Positions 26,019-35,048 of a DNA stretch of 64,000 nt are shown here, piece after piece. Position 1 is the stretch's first letter; the number at the start of each line of letters is the position of its first letter. Source of the stretch: Shumkonia mesophila (GTDB lineage Bacteria; Pseudomonadota; Alphaproteobacteria; Rhodospirillales; Shumkoniaceae); NCBI RefSeq assembly GCF_026163695.1, contig NZ_JAOTID010000012.1, positions 62,001 through 126,000 on the forward strand, given 5' to 3'. Under the pieces are notes generated by a model. It was given only the letters and a program-made list of their open reading frames with translations, made no database searches and had not been told where the DNA came from. The translations under genes and the position numbers were made by a program.

Positions 26019-26858
26019 ATGCTGTCCTACCGCCACGGATTTCACGCGGGCAACGCCGCCGACGTGCTCAAGCACGCGGTGTTCGTCTTCACGCTCGGCC
26101 ATCTGCAACGCAAGGCGGGACCGCTTCTGGTGCTCGACACCCACGCCGGGGCCGGGCTTTACGATCTCGCCTCGGCCGAGGCGGCGAAGACCGGCGAGTT
26201 CAGGGAGGGCATCGGCCGCCTCGCGGCCGGCGCCAGGGACGCACCCGAGCTGCTGGCGGGTTATCTGGCCCTGGTCAAGGCGCGCAACCCCGGGGGCGGG
26301 CTTGCCGTCTATCCCGGGTCGCCGGTCCTGGCGCTGGCCATGAAACGGCCGCAGGACCGCCTGGCCTTCCACGAGCTGCACCCGGCCGATCACCGGAAGC
26401 TGGCCGATCTGACCGCCCGCCGCCGGGGCGTTACCGTCGAGCGGACCGACGGCCTCAAGGGCCTGGTCGCCCACCTGCCCCCGGCCGAACGGCGCGGCCT
26501 CGCGCTGATCGACCCCAGCTACGAGATCAAGACCGATTACGACAAGGTCGCGGCGGCGCTGGCCAAGGCGGTGCGCCGGTTCGCCACCGGCGTCTATATC
26601 CTGTGGTATCCGGTGATCGAGCGGCCCCGCATCGACGCGCTTTTGGCCGCCGTGGCGGCGGCCGGAATTCGCAAGGTCTATCGCCTGGAGCTGGGCATGG
26701 CGCCCGATGCGCCGGGCTATGGCATGACCGCGTCCGGCATGCTCGTCGTCAATCCGCCCTTCACGCTGCCGGGGGCCGCCGGGGTGGCCCTGCCGTGGCT
26801 GGCCGAACGGCTGGGCGCCCGCGGGCCGGCGGTGGCGGAATGGCTGGTCCCCGAATAG
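26019..26858 (+). CDS. rlmJ: 23S rRNA (adenine2030-N6)-methyltransferase
   Basis: A 279-residue protein matching RlmJ throughout: it opens LSYRHGFHAGNAADVLKHAV, has LLVLDTHAGAGLYDL (about residues 35-49), the catalytic DPSYE variant of the N6-adenine methyltransferase motif (in LALIDPSYEIKTDY, about 164-177) and VYILWYPVI (about 193). It methylates A2030 of 23S rRNA in large-subunit maturation. The gene lies 76 bases after the LysE gene and is convergent with the antiporter gene, whose stop is 12 bases away. Confidence 0.93.
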   Translation: MLSYRHGFHAGNAADVLKHAVFVFTLGHLQRKAGPLLVLDTHAGAGLYDLASAEAAKTGEFREGIGRLAAGARDAPELLAGYLALVKARNPGGGLAVYPGSPVLALAMKRPQDRLAFHELHPADHRKLADLTARRRGVTVERTDGLKGLVAHLPPAERRGLALIDPSYEIKTDYDKVAAALAKAVRRFATGVYILWYPVIERPRIDALLAAVAAAGIRKVYRLELGMAPDAPGYGMTASGMLVVNPPFTLPGAAGVALPWLAERLGARGPAVAEWLVPE

Positions 26859-26870
26859 AAGGGCCGGTCG

Positions 26871-28799
26871 TCATTCGCCGTCGTTGGCGGGGGAAGAGGG
26901 ACCCGGTTTCTGGCTGCGCCGGGCGCCCAGGTAGTCGATGATCTGCCGGGCGTTGAGGCGAAAGGGCTCCTTGTCCGGATCTGAAGGGACCACGTTTTCC
27001 CGCCTCCGGCGGCGCCGAACCCGCAGCCGTTCCTTGATCTGCCGGGCGTTCAGGAAAAGAGGAACCTTGGCTGGGCCGGACGGCTGGGGCTGAATCGCCA
27101 CGCCGACCGCCTTGATGTTTCCCGCCTCGTCCAGTTCGCGAACCACCAACTCGATGCCGCCGCAGGCGACGCGGTCGCCAACCTCGGTGCGCCCGCCCAG
27201 GCGTTTCTCGATGAAGTCGGCGATCGGCATGGCGGAATCGAGATCGCCGTCCGCCACGTCGTAGGCGTGGGCGAGGTCCCCCAGCGACCTGGTGGGGTCC
27301 ACGGTGAATTCCCCGAAGAAGTCCTTGTCGTCGTCCTCGACCGAGGCCGGGCTGGCGAACAGGCGGTCGAGAAGCCGGGTATAGCGCGGCGGAACGAACA
27401 GGTAGACGCGGTCGCCCGCCTGCGGCCGGCCGGCGTAATGGTAGCCCATGGACTGTCCGTCGCGCACGACAAGCGACGGGCGCGCCCACCGCGGCACCCG
27501 CTCGCCCCGCGCCACCGGGCTGTCGGGCACGACGCGGTAGACCACCAGTTCGTGATGGGCATCGCCGGGAAGCTCGAGTTCCACCTTCTCCAGCGGCCCG
27601 ATGCTGGGCGGCACGACGAGACCGAGCCAGCGCGCCGTCGTCGGGATGATCCACCCCTGGACGAGCAGAGAGGTGAGCACGATGATGAAAGTCATGTTGA
27701 AGAAGATCTGGCCGTCTGGGACAGCATAGACCAGCGGCAGGATGGCCAGCAGGATGGACACGGCGCCGCGCAGCCCGACCCACGAGATGAAGGCCGTCTC
27801 GTTCGGTTGCGAGCGGAACGGCAGCAGGCACAACCATACCGCCAGCGGCCGACCGACGAAGGTCAGGAAAAGGGCCAGGGCGATGGCCGGCAGCGCGACC
27901 ACCGGAAAGTGGCTCGGCGTCGCCAGCAGGCCGAGGACGAGGAACATTACGATCTGGGCCAGCCAGGAGAGGCCGTCCTGAAAACGGCGCAAGGTCGCCT
28001 GCGAACGCATGCGGCGATTGCCGGCATAGAGCCCGGCGACGAAAACCGCCAGGAACCCGCTGCCGCCGGCCAGGCCGACGGCGCCGAACAGTACCAGCGC
28101 CAGCGACATCACGAGGATCGGATAGAGGCCCGCCGCGAGTTCCAGCCTGTTCACCAGGCGGACGATCAGGAAGCCGCCGAGAAGCCCAAGGATCACCCCG
28201 AGGCCCATCTGTTGGGCAAAGCCGATCAGGAACTCTCTCAGGGCCGTGTCCGCGGCGGCATCGCCGGCCACGATCAATTCAACCAGCGTGATGGTCAGGA
28301 AGATGGCCATGGGATCGTTCGAGGCGGATTCGACTTCGAGGGTCGAGCGAACCCTGTCGCGGATGGTGATGCCGCCGACCCGAAGCAGGAAGAAAACCGC
28401 CGCGGCATCGGTGGAACTGACGATGGCGCCCATGAGAAAAGCGTGCAGCCAAGGCAGACCCACAGCAAAACGGGCGGCGACGCCGACCAGCAAGGCGGTG
28501 AGCAGGACGCCGAGGCTGGCCAAGGTCAAGGCCGGGCCGGCAGCGGCCCGGAAGGACGACAGGCGGGTGCCGAAGCCGCTGTCGAAGAGGATGACGGCCA
28601 GGGCCAGGCTGCCGACGAAATAGGCCATCCGGGCATCGTCAAAACGCAGGCCCAACCCATCCTCGCCGGCCAGCAGGCCGAGCCCCAGGAAAACCAGAAG
28701 CAAGGGCGCCCCGATGCGGAAGGAGACCAGGCTGGTCAAGACCGCCACGCCGATGAGTCCGGCGCCCAGCAGGATGACCATGAACATGACTTCGAGCAT
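26871..28799 (-). CDS. cvrA: CPA1-type potassium/proton antiporter (CvrA/NhaP2-like)
   Basis: A 642-residue protein with about 12-13 membrane helices in residues 1-395, including SSTDAAAVFFLLR (about 133) and the ion-site region VESASNDPMAIFL (about 165-177). A soluble C-terminal part follows, with a TrkA_C/RCK-like domain (about 400-480, GLVVPPSIGPLEKVELELPG in part) and a CorC_HlyC-type domain (about 500-570), the usual CvrA layout. The last 65 residues are unusual: a motif LNARQI occurs twice (about 583 and 615), flanked by Arg-rich stretches. Start at 28799 gives a normal first helix. It probably exchanges K+ or Na+ for protons at the inner membrane. Confidence 0.87.
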   Translation of the reverse strand: MLEVMFMVILLGAGLIGVAVLTSLVSFRIGAPLLLVFLGLGLLAGEDGLGLRFDDARMAYFVGSLALAVILFDSGFGTRLSSFRAAAGPALTLASLGVLLTALLVGVAARFAVGLPWLHAFLMGAIVSSTDAAAVFFLLRVGGITIRDRVRSTLEVESASNDPMAIFLTITLVELIVAGDAAADTALREFLIGFAQQMGLGVILGLLGGFLIVRLVNRLELAAGLYPILVMSLALVLFGAVGLAGGSGFLAVFVAGLYAGNRRMRSQATLRRFQDGLSWLAQIVMFLVLGLLATPSHFPVVALPAIALALFLTFVGRPLAVWLCLLPFRSQPNETAFISWVGLRGAVSILLAILPLVYAVPDGQIFFNMTFIIVLTSLLVQGWIIPTTARWLGLVVPPSIGPLEKVELELPGDAHHELVVYRVVPDSPVARGERVPRWARPSLVVRDGQSMGYHYAGRPQAGDRVYLFVPPRYTRLLDRLFASPASVEDDDKDFFGEFTVDPTRSLGDLAHAYDVADGDLDSAMPIADFIEKRLGGRTEVGDRVACGGIELVVRELDEAGNIKAVGVAIQPQPSGPAKVPLFLNARQIKERLRVRRRRRRENVVPSDPDKEPFRLNARQIIDYLGARRSQKPGPSSPANDGE

Positions 28800-28997
28800 G
28801 GCAGCCGCACCCCGTTTCCCGGCAAAAGATTGCACAAGCCCCTCGCGCGCCCGCGCCTGGTTCCGGCAGGTGCTCGTACACGTTGGAAAGCGACCGCTGA
28901 GGGCAACTCGTCGCTTTATTATGTATTGTTGAGAATGGTTCCACAATCCGCCCGGCGGGCGGAAAAGCGAAAAGTCGGGCGGGTCAGGATCGCCAGC

Positions 28998-29609
28998 TCA
29001 GACAGGGGTGGCGGGAACGGATTGCTGCGTCCACACCCGAAGCGCGGTTTCCGCCACCTGGCACAGGCTCTCGCGGCTGGCGCCGCCGGCCGCCTGGACC
29101 GCCATGCCCTGGGCGATGGTGGCGATGAAGCGGGCCACCTCGGCCGGATCGGCGCCGGGCGGCAAATCGCCCTCGCGCTGCGCCTGCTCCATGCGCTGGC
29201 GGATTCTCGTCTCGTATTGGGCGCGGATGCCGGCGAGTTCCTGCCGAATGGATTCGGCCTCTTGGCCGCAGGTCAGCGCGCCCTGGACCGTCAGGCATCC
29301 CACCGGGTGGTCGGGGTTGGTCAACATGTCGGCCGCGCCGAAAAGCAGCCGCTCTACCACGCCGCGTGCTGTCGGCGCCTCCAGCGCCTCGCGTACGTAG
29401 GCGCCCTTTTCCTCGATGTAGCGATCCAGCGCCTTGCGGAACAGCGCCTCCTTGTTGCCGAAGGCGGCGTAAAGGCTGGGACGGTTGATGCCCATCGCCT
29501 TGGTCAAATCGCTGAGCGACGCTCCCTCGTAGCCTTTGCGCCAGAACACCTCCAGCGCGCGGTTGAGGGCCGTATCGATGCAAAAGGCGCGCGGCCGACC
29601 TATCGGCAC
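28998..29609 (-). CDS. TetR-family transcriptional regulator
   Basis: A 203-residue repressor. The N-terminal helix-turn-helix is plain (ALEVFWRKGYEGASLSDLTKAMGINRPSLYAAFGNKEALF, read in pieces; about residues 18-57). The C-terminal ligand domain resembles the TetR_C group of AcrR/YcdC-like regulators, with a GCLTVQGAL stretch. It is divergent from an SDR gene and an RND efflux operon. Two TACC-N4-GGTA palindromes in the gap suggest that it represses both itself and the efflux genes, with release by a toxic compound. Confidence 0.9.
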   Translation of the reverse strand: MPIGRPRAFCIDTALNRALEVFWRKGYEGASLSDLTKAMGINRPSLYAAFGNKEALFRKALDRYIEEKGAYVREALEAPTARGVVERLLFGAADMLTNPDHPVGCLTVQGALTCGQEAESIRQELAGIRAQYETRIRQRMEQAQREGDLPPGADPAEVARFIATIAQGMAVQAAGGASRESLCQVAETALRVWTQQSVPATPV

Positions 29610-29628
29610 ATCCCGTCTCCTTTTTTTA

Positions 29629-29702
29629 TACCGCTTGGTAATTTATTCAGTTGAAAGGGCGACGTCCAGCTCCATATTCTTACCGATCGGTACAGAACAT
29701 GG
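29629..29702. promoter_or_regulatory. Paired TetR operators
   Basis: TACCGCTTGGTA (29629-29640) and the perfect palindrome TACCGATCGGTA (29691-29702) share the pattern TACCG-N2-YGGTA. Their centres are 62 bases apart. They lie 20 bases from the tetR start and 10 bases from the SDR start, well placed to block both promoters. Confidence 0.68.
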
Positions 29703-29711
29703 AGCTTTCGA

Positions 29712-30461
29712 ATGTCCCAATTGCTGAAGGGCAAGGTCGCCCTGGTCACCGGCGGATCTCGCGGTATTGGCGCCGCGATTGCCGAAGGCCTTGCCGCCGA
29801 GGGCGCCGACGTGGCCATCAGCTACGCATCCTCGGACGCGAAAGCCGCGGCCATGGCTCTTCGACTCGAAAAGTTGGGGGTGCGGGCCGCCGCCGTCAAG
29901 GCCGACCAGGCCGATCCGGCGCAAGTCGAGAAACTGGTGAAGGACGTGGTGGCCCGTTTCGGCAGGCTGGACATCCTGGTCAACAACGCGGGCGTCGCGG
30001 CGGCGGCCAAGGTCGACGATCCCGCCGCCGACGTGGCGGCGCTCGACCGCGTTTACGCCGTCAACCTGCACGGTGTCGTCGCCGCCATCCGCGCCGCCTC
30101 GCAGGCGATGGCCGAGGGCGGGCGCATCGTCACCATCGGCTCCGCCCTGGCGGCGCGGGCGGGTTTCCCCGGCTTTGCCGACTACGTCGCCACCAAGGCC
30201 GCCGTCGTCGGCTATTCCAGGAGCGCCGCCCACGATCTGGCGCCGCGCCGGATCACCGTCAACGTCGTCCAGTCCGGCTCCGTCGACACCGACATGAACC
30301 CGGCGGACGGCGCTTCGGCTGACGACCAGCGGGCGACGACCGCGCTTGGCCGCTTCGCCGGTCCCGAGGAGATTGCGGCAGCCGTGGTGTTCCTGGCCAG
30401 CCCGGGCGCCTCGTATGTCACCGGAACGGTTCTCAATGTCGACGGCGGCTATACCGCCTGA
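29712..30461 (+). CDS. Short-chain dehydrogenase/reductase
   Basis: A 249-residue classical SDR. The cofactor motif is TGGSRGIGAAIA (about residues 14-25), NNAG lies at about 92-95, and the catalytic Ser and YxxxK are present as GSALAAR and YVATKAAV (about 158-165). A typical SDR ending with GGYTA is intact. It is the first gene of an operon with an RND membrane-fusion protein and pump, under divergent TetR control. It may modify the compound that the pump exports; its substrate is unknown. It stops 18 bases before the next start. Confidence 0.9.
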   Translation: MSQLLKGKVALVTGGSRGIGAAIAEGLAAEGADVAISYASSDAKAAAMALRLEKLGVRAAAVKADQADPAQVEKLVKDVVARFGRLDILVNNAGVAAAAKVDDPAADVAALDRVYAVNLHGVVAAIRAASQAMAEGGRIVTIGSALAARAGFPGFADYVATKAAVVGYSRSAAHDLAPRRITVNVVQSGSVDTDMNPADGASADDQRATTALGRFAGPEEIAAAVVFLASPGASYVTGTVLNVDGGYTA

Positions 30462-30479
30462 ATCTTGAAGGAGTTTCCC

Positions 30480-31691
30480 ATGAAGAAGGTTCATTCCCAT
30501 TACGTGCTGTGGGGCGCGGCGGCCATGTTGGCGGCGGTCGTGGGCGGCTTCGCCACGCTGCCCTATCTGCCCGGCCACGACGCCAAGGCCACCGAGGCGG
30601 TCGAGGCCGCTCCGCCGCCGGCGGTCCCGGTGTCGGTGGCCACCGTGGAGCGCCGCGACATCGTTCCCTGGGAGGAATTCTCGGGCCGGCTGGAAGCGGT
30701 GGAACGGGTCGAGGTGCGCTCGCGCGTCGCCGGCCAGATCCAGGCCCTGCATTTCCGCGAGGGCGGGCTGGTCAAGCAGGGCGACCTGCTGGTGACCATC
30801 GACCCGGCGCCCTTCGCCGCCGAGGTGGCCCGCGCCGAGGCCCAGACGGCGTCGGCCCGGGCGCGCCTGGCCTTCACCAAGCGGGAGTACGAGCGGGCCC
30901 GGGAACTGTCGGGTTCCGGCACCATTCCGCTGCGCGAACTGGACAGCCGCACCAACGCCTATGCCGAGGCCCAGTCCTCGCTGCGCGCCGCCCAGGCGGC
31001 GCTGGAAACGGCCAAGCTTAATCTCGGCTATACGCAGATCCGCGCCGCCGTCTCGGGCCGCGTCGGCAAGGCCGAGGTGACGGTTGGCAACCTAGTGGCC
31101 GCCGGGGCCGGCGCGCCGGTGCTGACCACGCTGGTTTCGGTCGACCCCATCTACGCCAGCTTCGATGCCGACGAACAGGTGGTCATGCGGGCCCTGAGTT
31201 CGCTGCGCGACGGCGCGGGCGGGGCCCTGGCGGTGGAACGTGTCCCCGTGCGGATGGAGGCCCCGACGGCCGACGGTGCGGCGGTGCCGGGGCGGGTGCA
31301 GATGATCGACAACGTGGTCGACGCCGGCAGCGGCACGGTGCGCGTGCGCGCCGTCTTCGACAACGGCGAAGGGGTCTTGATGCCCGGCCAGTTCGTGCGC
31401 CTGCGCATGGGACAGGCCAAGTCCGAGCCGGTGCTGCTGATCAGCGAGAGGGCGGTCGGCACCGACCAGGACAAGAAGTTCGTCATGGTCGTGGGCGAGG
31501 ACAACAAGGCCGCCTACCGCGAAATCAGCCTGGGCGCCACGGCCGGCGGCCTGCGCGTCGTCGCCGACGGCTTGAAGGCCGGCGAGCGCATCGTGGTGAA
31601 CGGCCTGCAACGCCTGCGGCCGGGCGCCCTGGTGGCGCCCAAGGAAGTCTCGATGGCCCCGACCCGCCTCAAGGCCGTGGCGCAACGCTGA
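30480..31691 (+). CDS. RND efflux periplasmic adaptor (membrane fusion protein)
   Basis: A 403-residue adaptor with an N-terminal membrane anchor (VLWGAAAMLAAVVGGFATLPYL, read in part, about residues 9-30). It has the lipoyl/barrel-sandwich halves (RVAGQIQALHFREGGLVKQGDLLVTIDP in pieces, about 80-107, and IRAAVSGRVGKAEVTVGNLV, about 186), an alpha-hairpin between them rich in Ala and Glu, and a beta-barrel domain. An AAGGAG site lies nine bases before the ATG at 30480. It links the inner-membrane pump to an outer-membrane channel in a MexE/AcrA-type system. Confidence 0.92.
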   Translation: MKKVHSHYVLWGAAAMLAAVVGGFATLPYLPGHDAKATEAVEAAPPPAVPVSVATVERRDIVPWEEFSGRLEAVERVEVRSRVAGQIQALHFREGGLVKQGDLLVTIDPAPFAAEVARAEAQTASARARLAFTKREYERARELSGSGTIPLRELDSRTNAYAEAQSSLRAAQAALETAKLNLGYTQIRAAVSGRVGKAEVTVGNLVAAGAGAPVLTTLVSVDPIYASFDADEQVVMRALSSLRDGAGGALAVERVPVRMEAPTADGAAVPGRVQMIDNVVDAGSGTVRVRAVFDNGEGVLMPGQFVRLRMGQAKSEPVLLISERAVGTDQDKKFVMVVGEDNKAAYREISLGATAGGLRVVADGLKAGERIVVNGLQRLRPGALVAPKEVSMAPTRLKAVAQR

Positions 31692-31725
31692 CCCTTCACG
31701 CAACCGGGAAGGACGGGAGCGATCC

Positions 31726-34700
31726 ATGAACATCTCGAAATTCTTCATCGACCGCCCCGTCTTCGCGGCTGTCCTTTCGACCCTGATCTTCGTGGCCGGC
31801 CTGCTGGCGCTGGGCAACCTGCCCATTTCGGAATACCCCGAGGTGGTGCCGCCGACGGTGGTGGTAAGCGCCCAGTATCCGGGCGCCAACCCCAAGGTCA
31901 TCGCCGAAACCGTCGCCACCCCGATCGAGGAGGCGATCAACGGCGTCGAGAACATGCTCTACATGGGCAGCCAAGCCACCACCGACGGCGTGATGACGCT
32001 GACCGTCACCTTCCGGCTGGGCACCGACCCCGACAAGGCCCAGCAGCTGGTGCAGAACCGGGTCGCCCAGGCCGAGCCGCGCCTGCCCGAGGAGGTGAGG
32101 CGCCTGGGCGTCACCACCGTCAAGAGCTCGCCCGACCTGACCATGGTCGTGCACCTGCTGTCGCCCAACGACCGCTACGACATGACGTACCTGCGCAACT
32201 ATGCGCTTCTCAACGTCAAGGACCGGCTGGCCCGCATCGAGGGGGTGGGGCAGGTCCGCCTGTTCGGCTCCGGCGACTATTCCATGCGGGTCTGGCTGGA
32301 CCCGCCGAAGGTGGCCGAGCGCGGGCTGTCGGCCGGCGACGTGGTGGCGGCCATCCGCGAACAGAACGTGCAGGCTGCCGCCGGCGTGGTCGGCGCCTCG
32401 CCCGGCCTGCCCGATGTCGACCTGCAACTGTCGGTGAACGCCCAGGGCCGCCTGCAAAGCGAGGAGGAATTCGGCGACATCATCGTCAAGACCGACGCCG
32501 GCGGGGCGGTGACGCGCCTGCGCGACCTCGGCCGCATCGAGATGGGGGCGGCGCAGTACGCGTTGCGCTCGCTCTTGGACAACAAGGCGGCGGTGGCAAT
32601 TCCCATCTTCCAGGCGCCGGGGTCGAACGCCATCCAGATCTCCGACGAAGTGCGCGCCACCATGGCCGAGATGAAGGCCTACCTGCCCGAGGGCATCGAC
32701 TACGAGATCGTCTACGATCCCACCCAGTTCGTGCGCGCCTCCATCGAATCGGTGGTCCACACCCTGCTGGAGGCGGTGGCCCTGGTGGTGCTGGTGGTGA
32801 TCCTGTTCCTGCAGACCTGGCGGGCCTCGATCATCCCGCTGCTGGCGGTGCCGGTCTCCATCGTCGGCACCTTCGCGGTCATGCACCTGCTGGGAGTGTC
32901 GATCAACGCGCTGTCCTTGTTCGGCCTGGTGCTGGCCATCGGCATCGTCGTCGACGACGCCATCGTGGTGGTGGAGAACGTCGAGCGCAACATCGAGGCC
33001 GGCCTCGCCCCCAAGGCGGCCACCTATCGCGCCATGCGCGAGGTGTCGGGTCCCATCGTCGCCATCGCCCTGGTGCTGGTGGCGGTGTTCGTGCCGCTGG
33101 CCTTCATCAGCGGGCTGACCGGGCAGTTCTACAAGCAGTTCGCGCTGACCATCGCCATTTCGACCGTGATCTCGGCCGTCAACTCGCTGACCCTGTCGCC
33201 CGCCTTGGCCGCCATGCTGCTGAAGAGCCACGACGCGCCCAGGGACTGGTTGACGCGGCTCATGGACTGGTCGCTGGGCTGGCTGTTCCGCGGCTTCAAC
33301 CGCGCCTTCGGGGGCGGCGCCCGTCTCTATGGCCGGGGCGTCGGCCAGGTGGCCTCGCGCAAGGCCTTGATGATGGGCCTTTACCTGGCGCTGGTCGGCG
33401 TGACCTATGGCCTGTTCCAGGCGGTGCCGGGCGGGTTCGTTCCCATGCAGGACAAGCAATACCTGATCGGCTTCGCCCAGTTGCCCGACGCCGCCACGCT
33501 CGATCGCACCGAGCAGGTCATCCGTACCATGGGCGACATCGCGTTGGCCGATCCCGACGTCGAGCACGCGGTGTCCTTCCCCGGCCTGTCCATCAACGGC
33601 TTCACCAACAGCACCAATTCGGGCATCGTCTTCGTGACGCTGAAGCCCTTCGACGAGCGCACCCGCCCCGACCAGAGCGCCGGCGCCATCGCCGGGCGGC
33701 TGAACGGCCGCTACGCCGGGTTGCAGGACGCCTTCGTCGTCATGTTCCCGCCGCCGCCGGTGCAGGGGCTGGGAACCACCGGCGGCTTCAAGTTGCAGGT
33801 GGAAGACCGCGCGTCCTATGGCTACGAGGCGCTGGACGGCGCGCTCAAGGCTTTCCTGGGGCGGGCCGCCCAGACGCCCGAACTGACCAACCTGTTTTCC
33901 TCCTACCAGGTCAACGTGCCCCAGCTTTACGCCGACGTCGATCGCACCAAGGCGCGCCAGTTGGGCGTCGCCGTGACCGACGTCTTCGACACCCTGCAGA
34001 TCTATCTGGGCAGCCTCTACGTCAACGACTTCAACAAGTTCGGCCGCACCTATTCGGTGCGCGTGCAGGCCGACGCCCCCTTCCGGGCGCGGTCCGACGA
34101 CATCGGCAAGCTCAAGGTACGCTCGGGCTCGGGCGAGATGGTGCCGCTGGCCGCGCTGCTGACCGTCAATCCCGCCGCCGGGCCGGAGCGGGCCATGCGC
34201 TACAACGGCTTCCTGGCCGCCGACATCAGCGGCGCCCCCGCCCCCGGCTATTCGTCGGGCGAGGCGCAGGCGGCGGTGGAGAGGATCGCCGCCGAGACGC
34301 TGCCCACCGGCTTCACCTTCGAATGGACCGACCTCACCTACCAGCAGATCCTGGCCGGCAATTCCTCGCTCATCGTCTTCCCGCTGGCCATCCTGCTGGT
34401 CTTCATGGTGCTGGCCGCGCAATACGAAAGCCTGACCCTGCCCGTCGCCATCATCCTGATCGTGCCGATGGGCCTGATGGCGGCCATGGCCGGCATCCGG
34501 TTGACCGGCGGCGACAACAACGTCTTCACCCAGATCGGCCTGATCGTGCTGGTCGGCCTGTCGGCCAAGAACGCCATCCTGATCGTCGAGTTCGCCCGCG
34601 AGCTCGAGTTCACCGGCCTTACGCCCCGCGCCGCGGCGTTGCAGGCGGCGCGCCTCCGGCTGCGGCCGATCCTGATGACCTCGATGGCCTTCATCATGGG

Positions 34701-34959
34701 CGTGGTGCCCCTGGTCGTCTCCACCGGGGCCGGCGCCGAGATGCGCCACGCCATGGGCGTGGCGGTGTTCGCCGGCATGATCGGGGTGACCGCCTTCGGC
34801 ATCTTCCTGACCCCGATGTTCTATCTGCTGGTCCGCGCGCTGGCCGGCAACCGGCCGCTGCGCCACCATGGGGGAGAGGGCCATCCGGAGTCGCCGATCC
34901 TGGCCCCGGAGGGGGAACCGCAACTGACCCTGGCGCTGACCCGCACGCCGGAGGGGTGA
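31726..34959 (+). CDS. RND efflux inner-membrane pump (HAE1 family)
   Basis: A 1077-residue proton-driven multidrug pump of the HAE1 group (AcrB/MexF-like), with 12 membrane helices and two large periplasmic loops (about residues 35-335 and 560-870). The proton-relay residues are present: the Asp pair in GIVVDDAIVVVENVER (about residues 405-420) and the Lys in VGLSAKNAILIVEFA (about 945). The family opening ISKFFIDRPVFAAVLS is intact. It follows the adaptor gene by 34 bases. No outer-membrane TolC-type gene is in the vicinity, so the complex must borrow one from elsewhere. Confidence 0.93.
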   Translation: MNISKFFIDRPVFAAVLSTLIFVAGLLALGNLPISEYPEVVPPTVVVSAQYPGANPKVIAETVATPIEEAINGVENMLYMGSQATTDGVMTLTVTFRLGTDPDKAQQLVQNRVAQAEPRLPEEVRRLGVTTVKSSPDLTMVVHLLSPNDRYDMTYLRNYALLNVKDRLARIEGVGQVRLFGSGDYSMRVWLDPPKVAERGLSAGDVVAAIREQNVQAAAGVVGASPGLPDVDLQLSVNAQGRLQSEEEFGDIIVKTDAGGAVTRLRDLGRIEMGAAQYALRSLLDNKAAVAIPIFQAPGSNAIQISDEVRATMAEMKAYLPEGIDYEIVYDPTQFVRASIESVVHTLLEAVALVVLVVILFLQTWRASIIPLLAVPVSIVGTFAVMHLLGVSINALSLFGLVLAIGIVVDDAIVVVENVERNIEAGLAPKAATYRAMREVSGPIVAIALVLVAVFVPLAFISGLTGQFYKQFALTIAISTVISAVNSLTLSPALAAMLLKSHDAPRDWLTRLMDWSLGWLFRGFNRAFGGGARLYGRGVGQVASRKALMMGLYLALVGVTYGLFQAVPGGFVPMQDKQYLIGFAQLPDAATLDRTEQVIRTMGDIALADPDVEHAVSFPGLSINGFTNSTNSGIVFVTLKPFDERTRPDQSAGAIAGRLNGRYAGLQDAFVVMFPPPPVQGLGTTGGFKLQVEDRASYGYEALDGALKAFLGRAAQTPELTNLFSSYQVNVPQLYADVDRTKARQLGVAVTDVFDTLQIYLGSLYVNDFNKFGRTYSVRVQADAPFRARSDDIGKLKVRSGSGEMVPLAALLTVNPAAGPERAMRYNGFLAADISGAPAPGYSSGEAQAAVERIAAETLPTGFTFEWTDLTYQQILAGNSSLIVFPLAILLVFMVLAAQYESLTLPVAIILIVPMGLMAAMAGIRLTGGDNNVFTQIGLIVLVGLSAKNAILIVEFARELEFTGLTPRAAALQAARLRLRPILMTSMAFIMGVVPLVVSTGAGAEMRHAMGVAVFAGMIGVTAFGIFLTPMFYLLVRALAGNRPLRHHGGEGHPESPILAPEGEPQLTLALTRTPEG

Positions 34960-35048
34960 GTCCCCCTCCCCGGGCCTCCACGGCACTGGAAACTGCGGCC
35001 GGGTTCGGTCATGGTTGCCGCCTCGAAGGGGCTCCGGGGGGATCGGCC

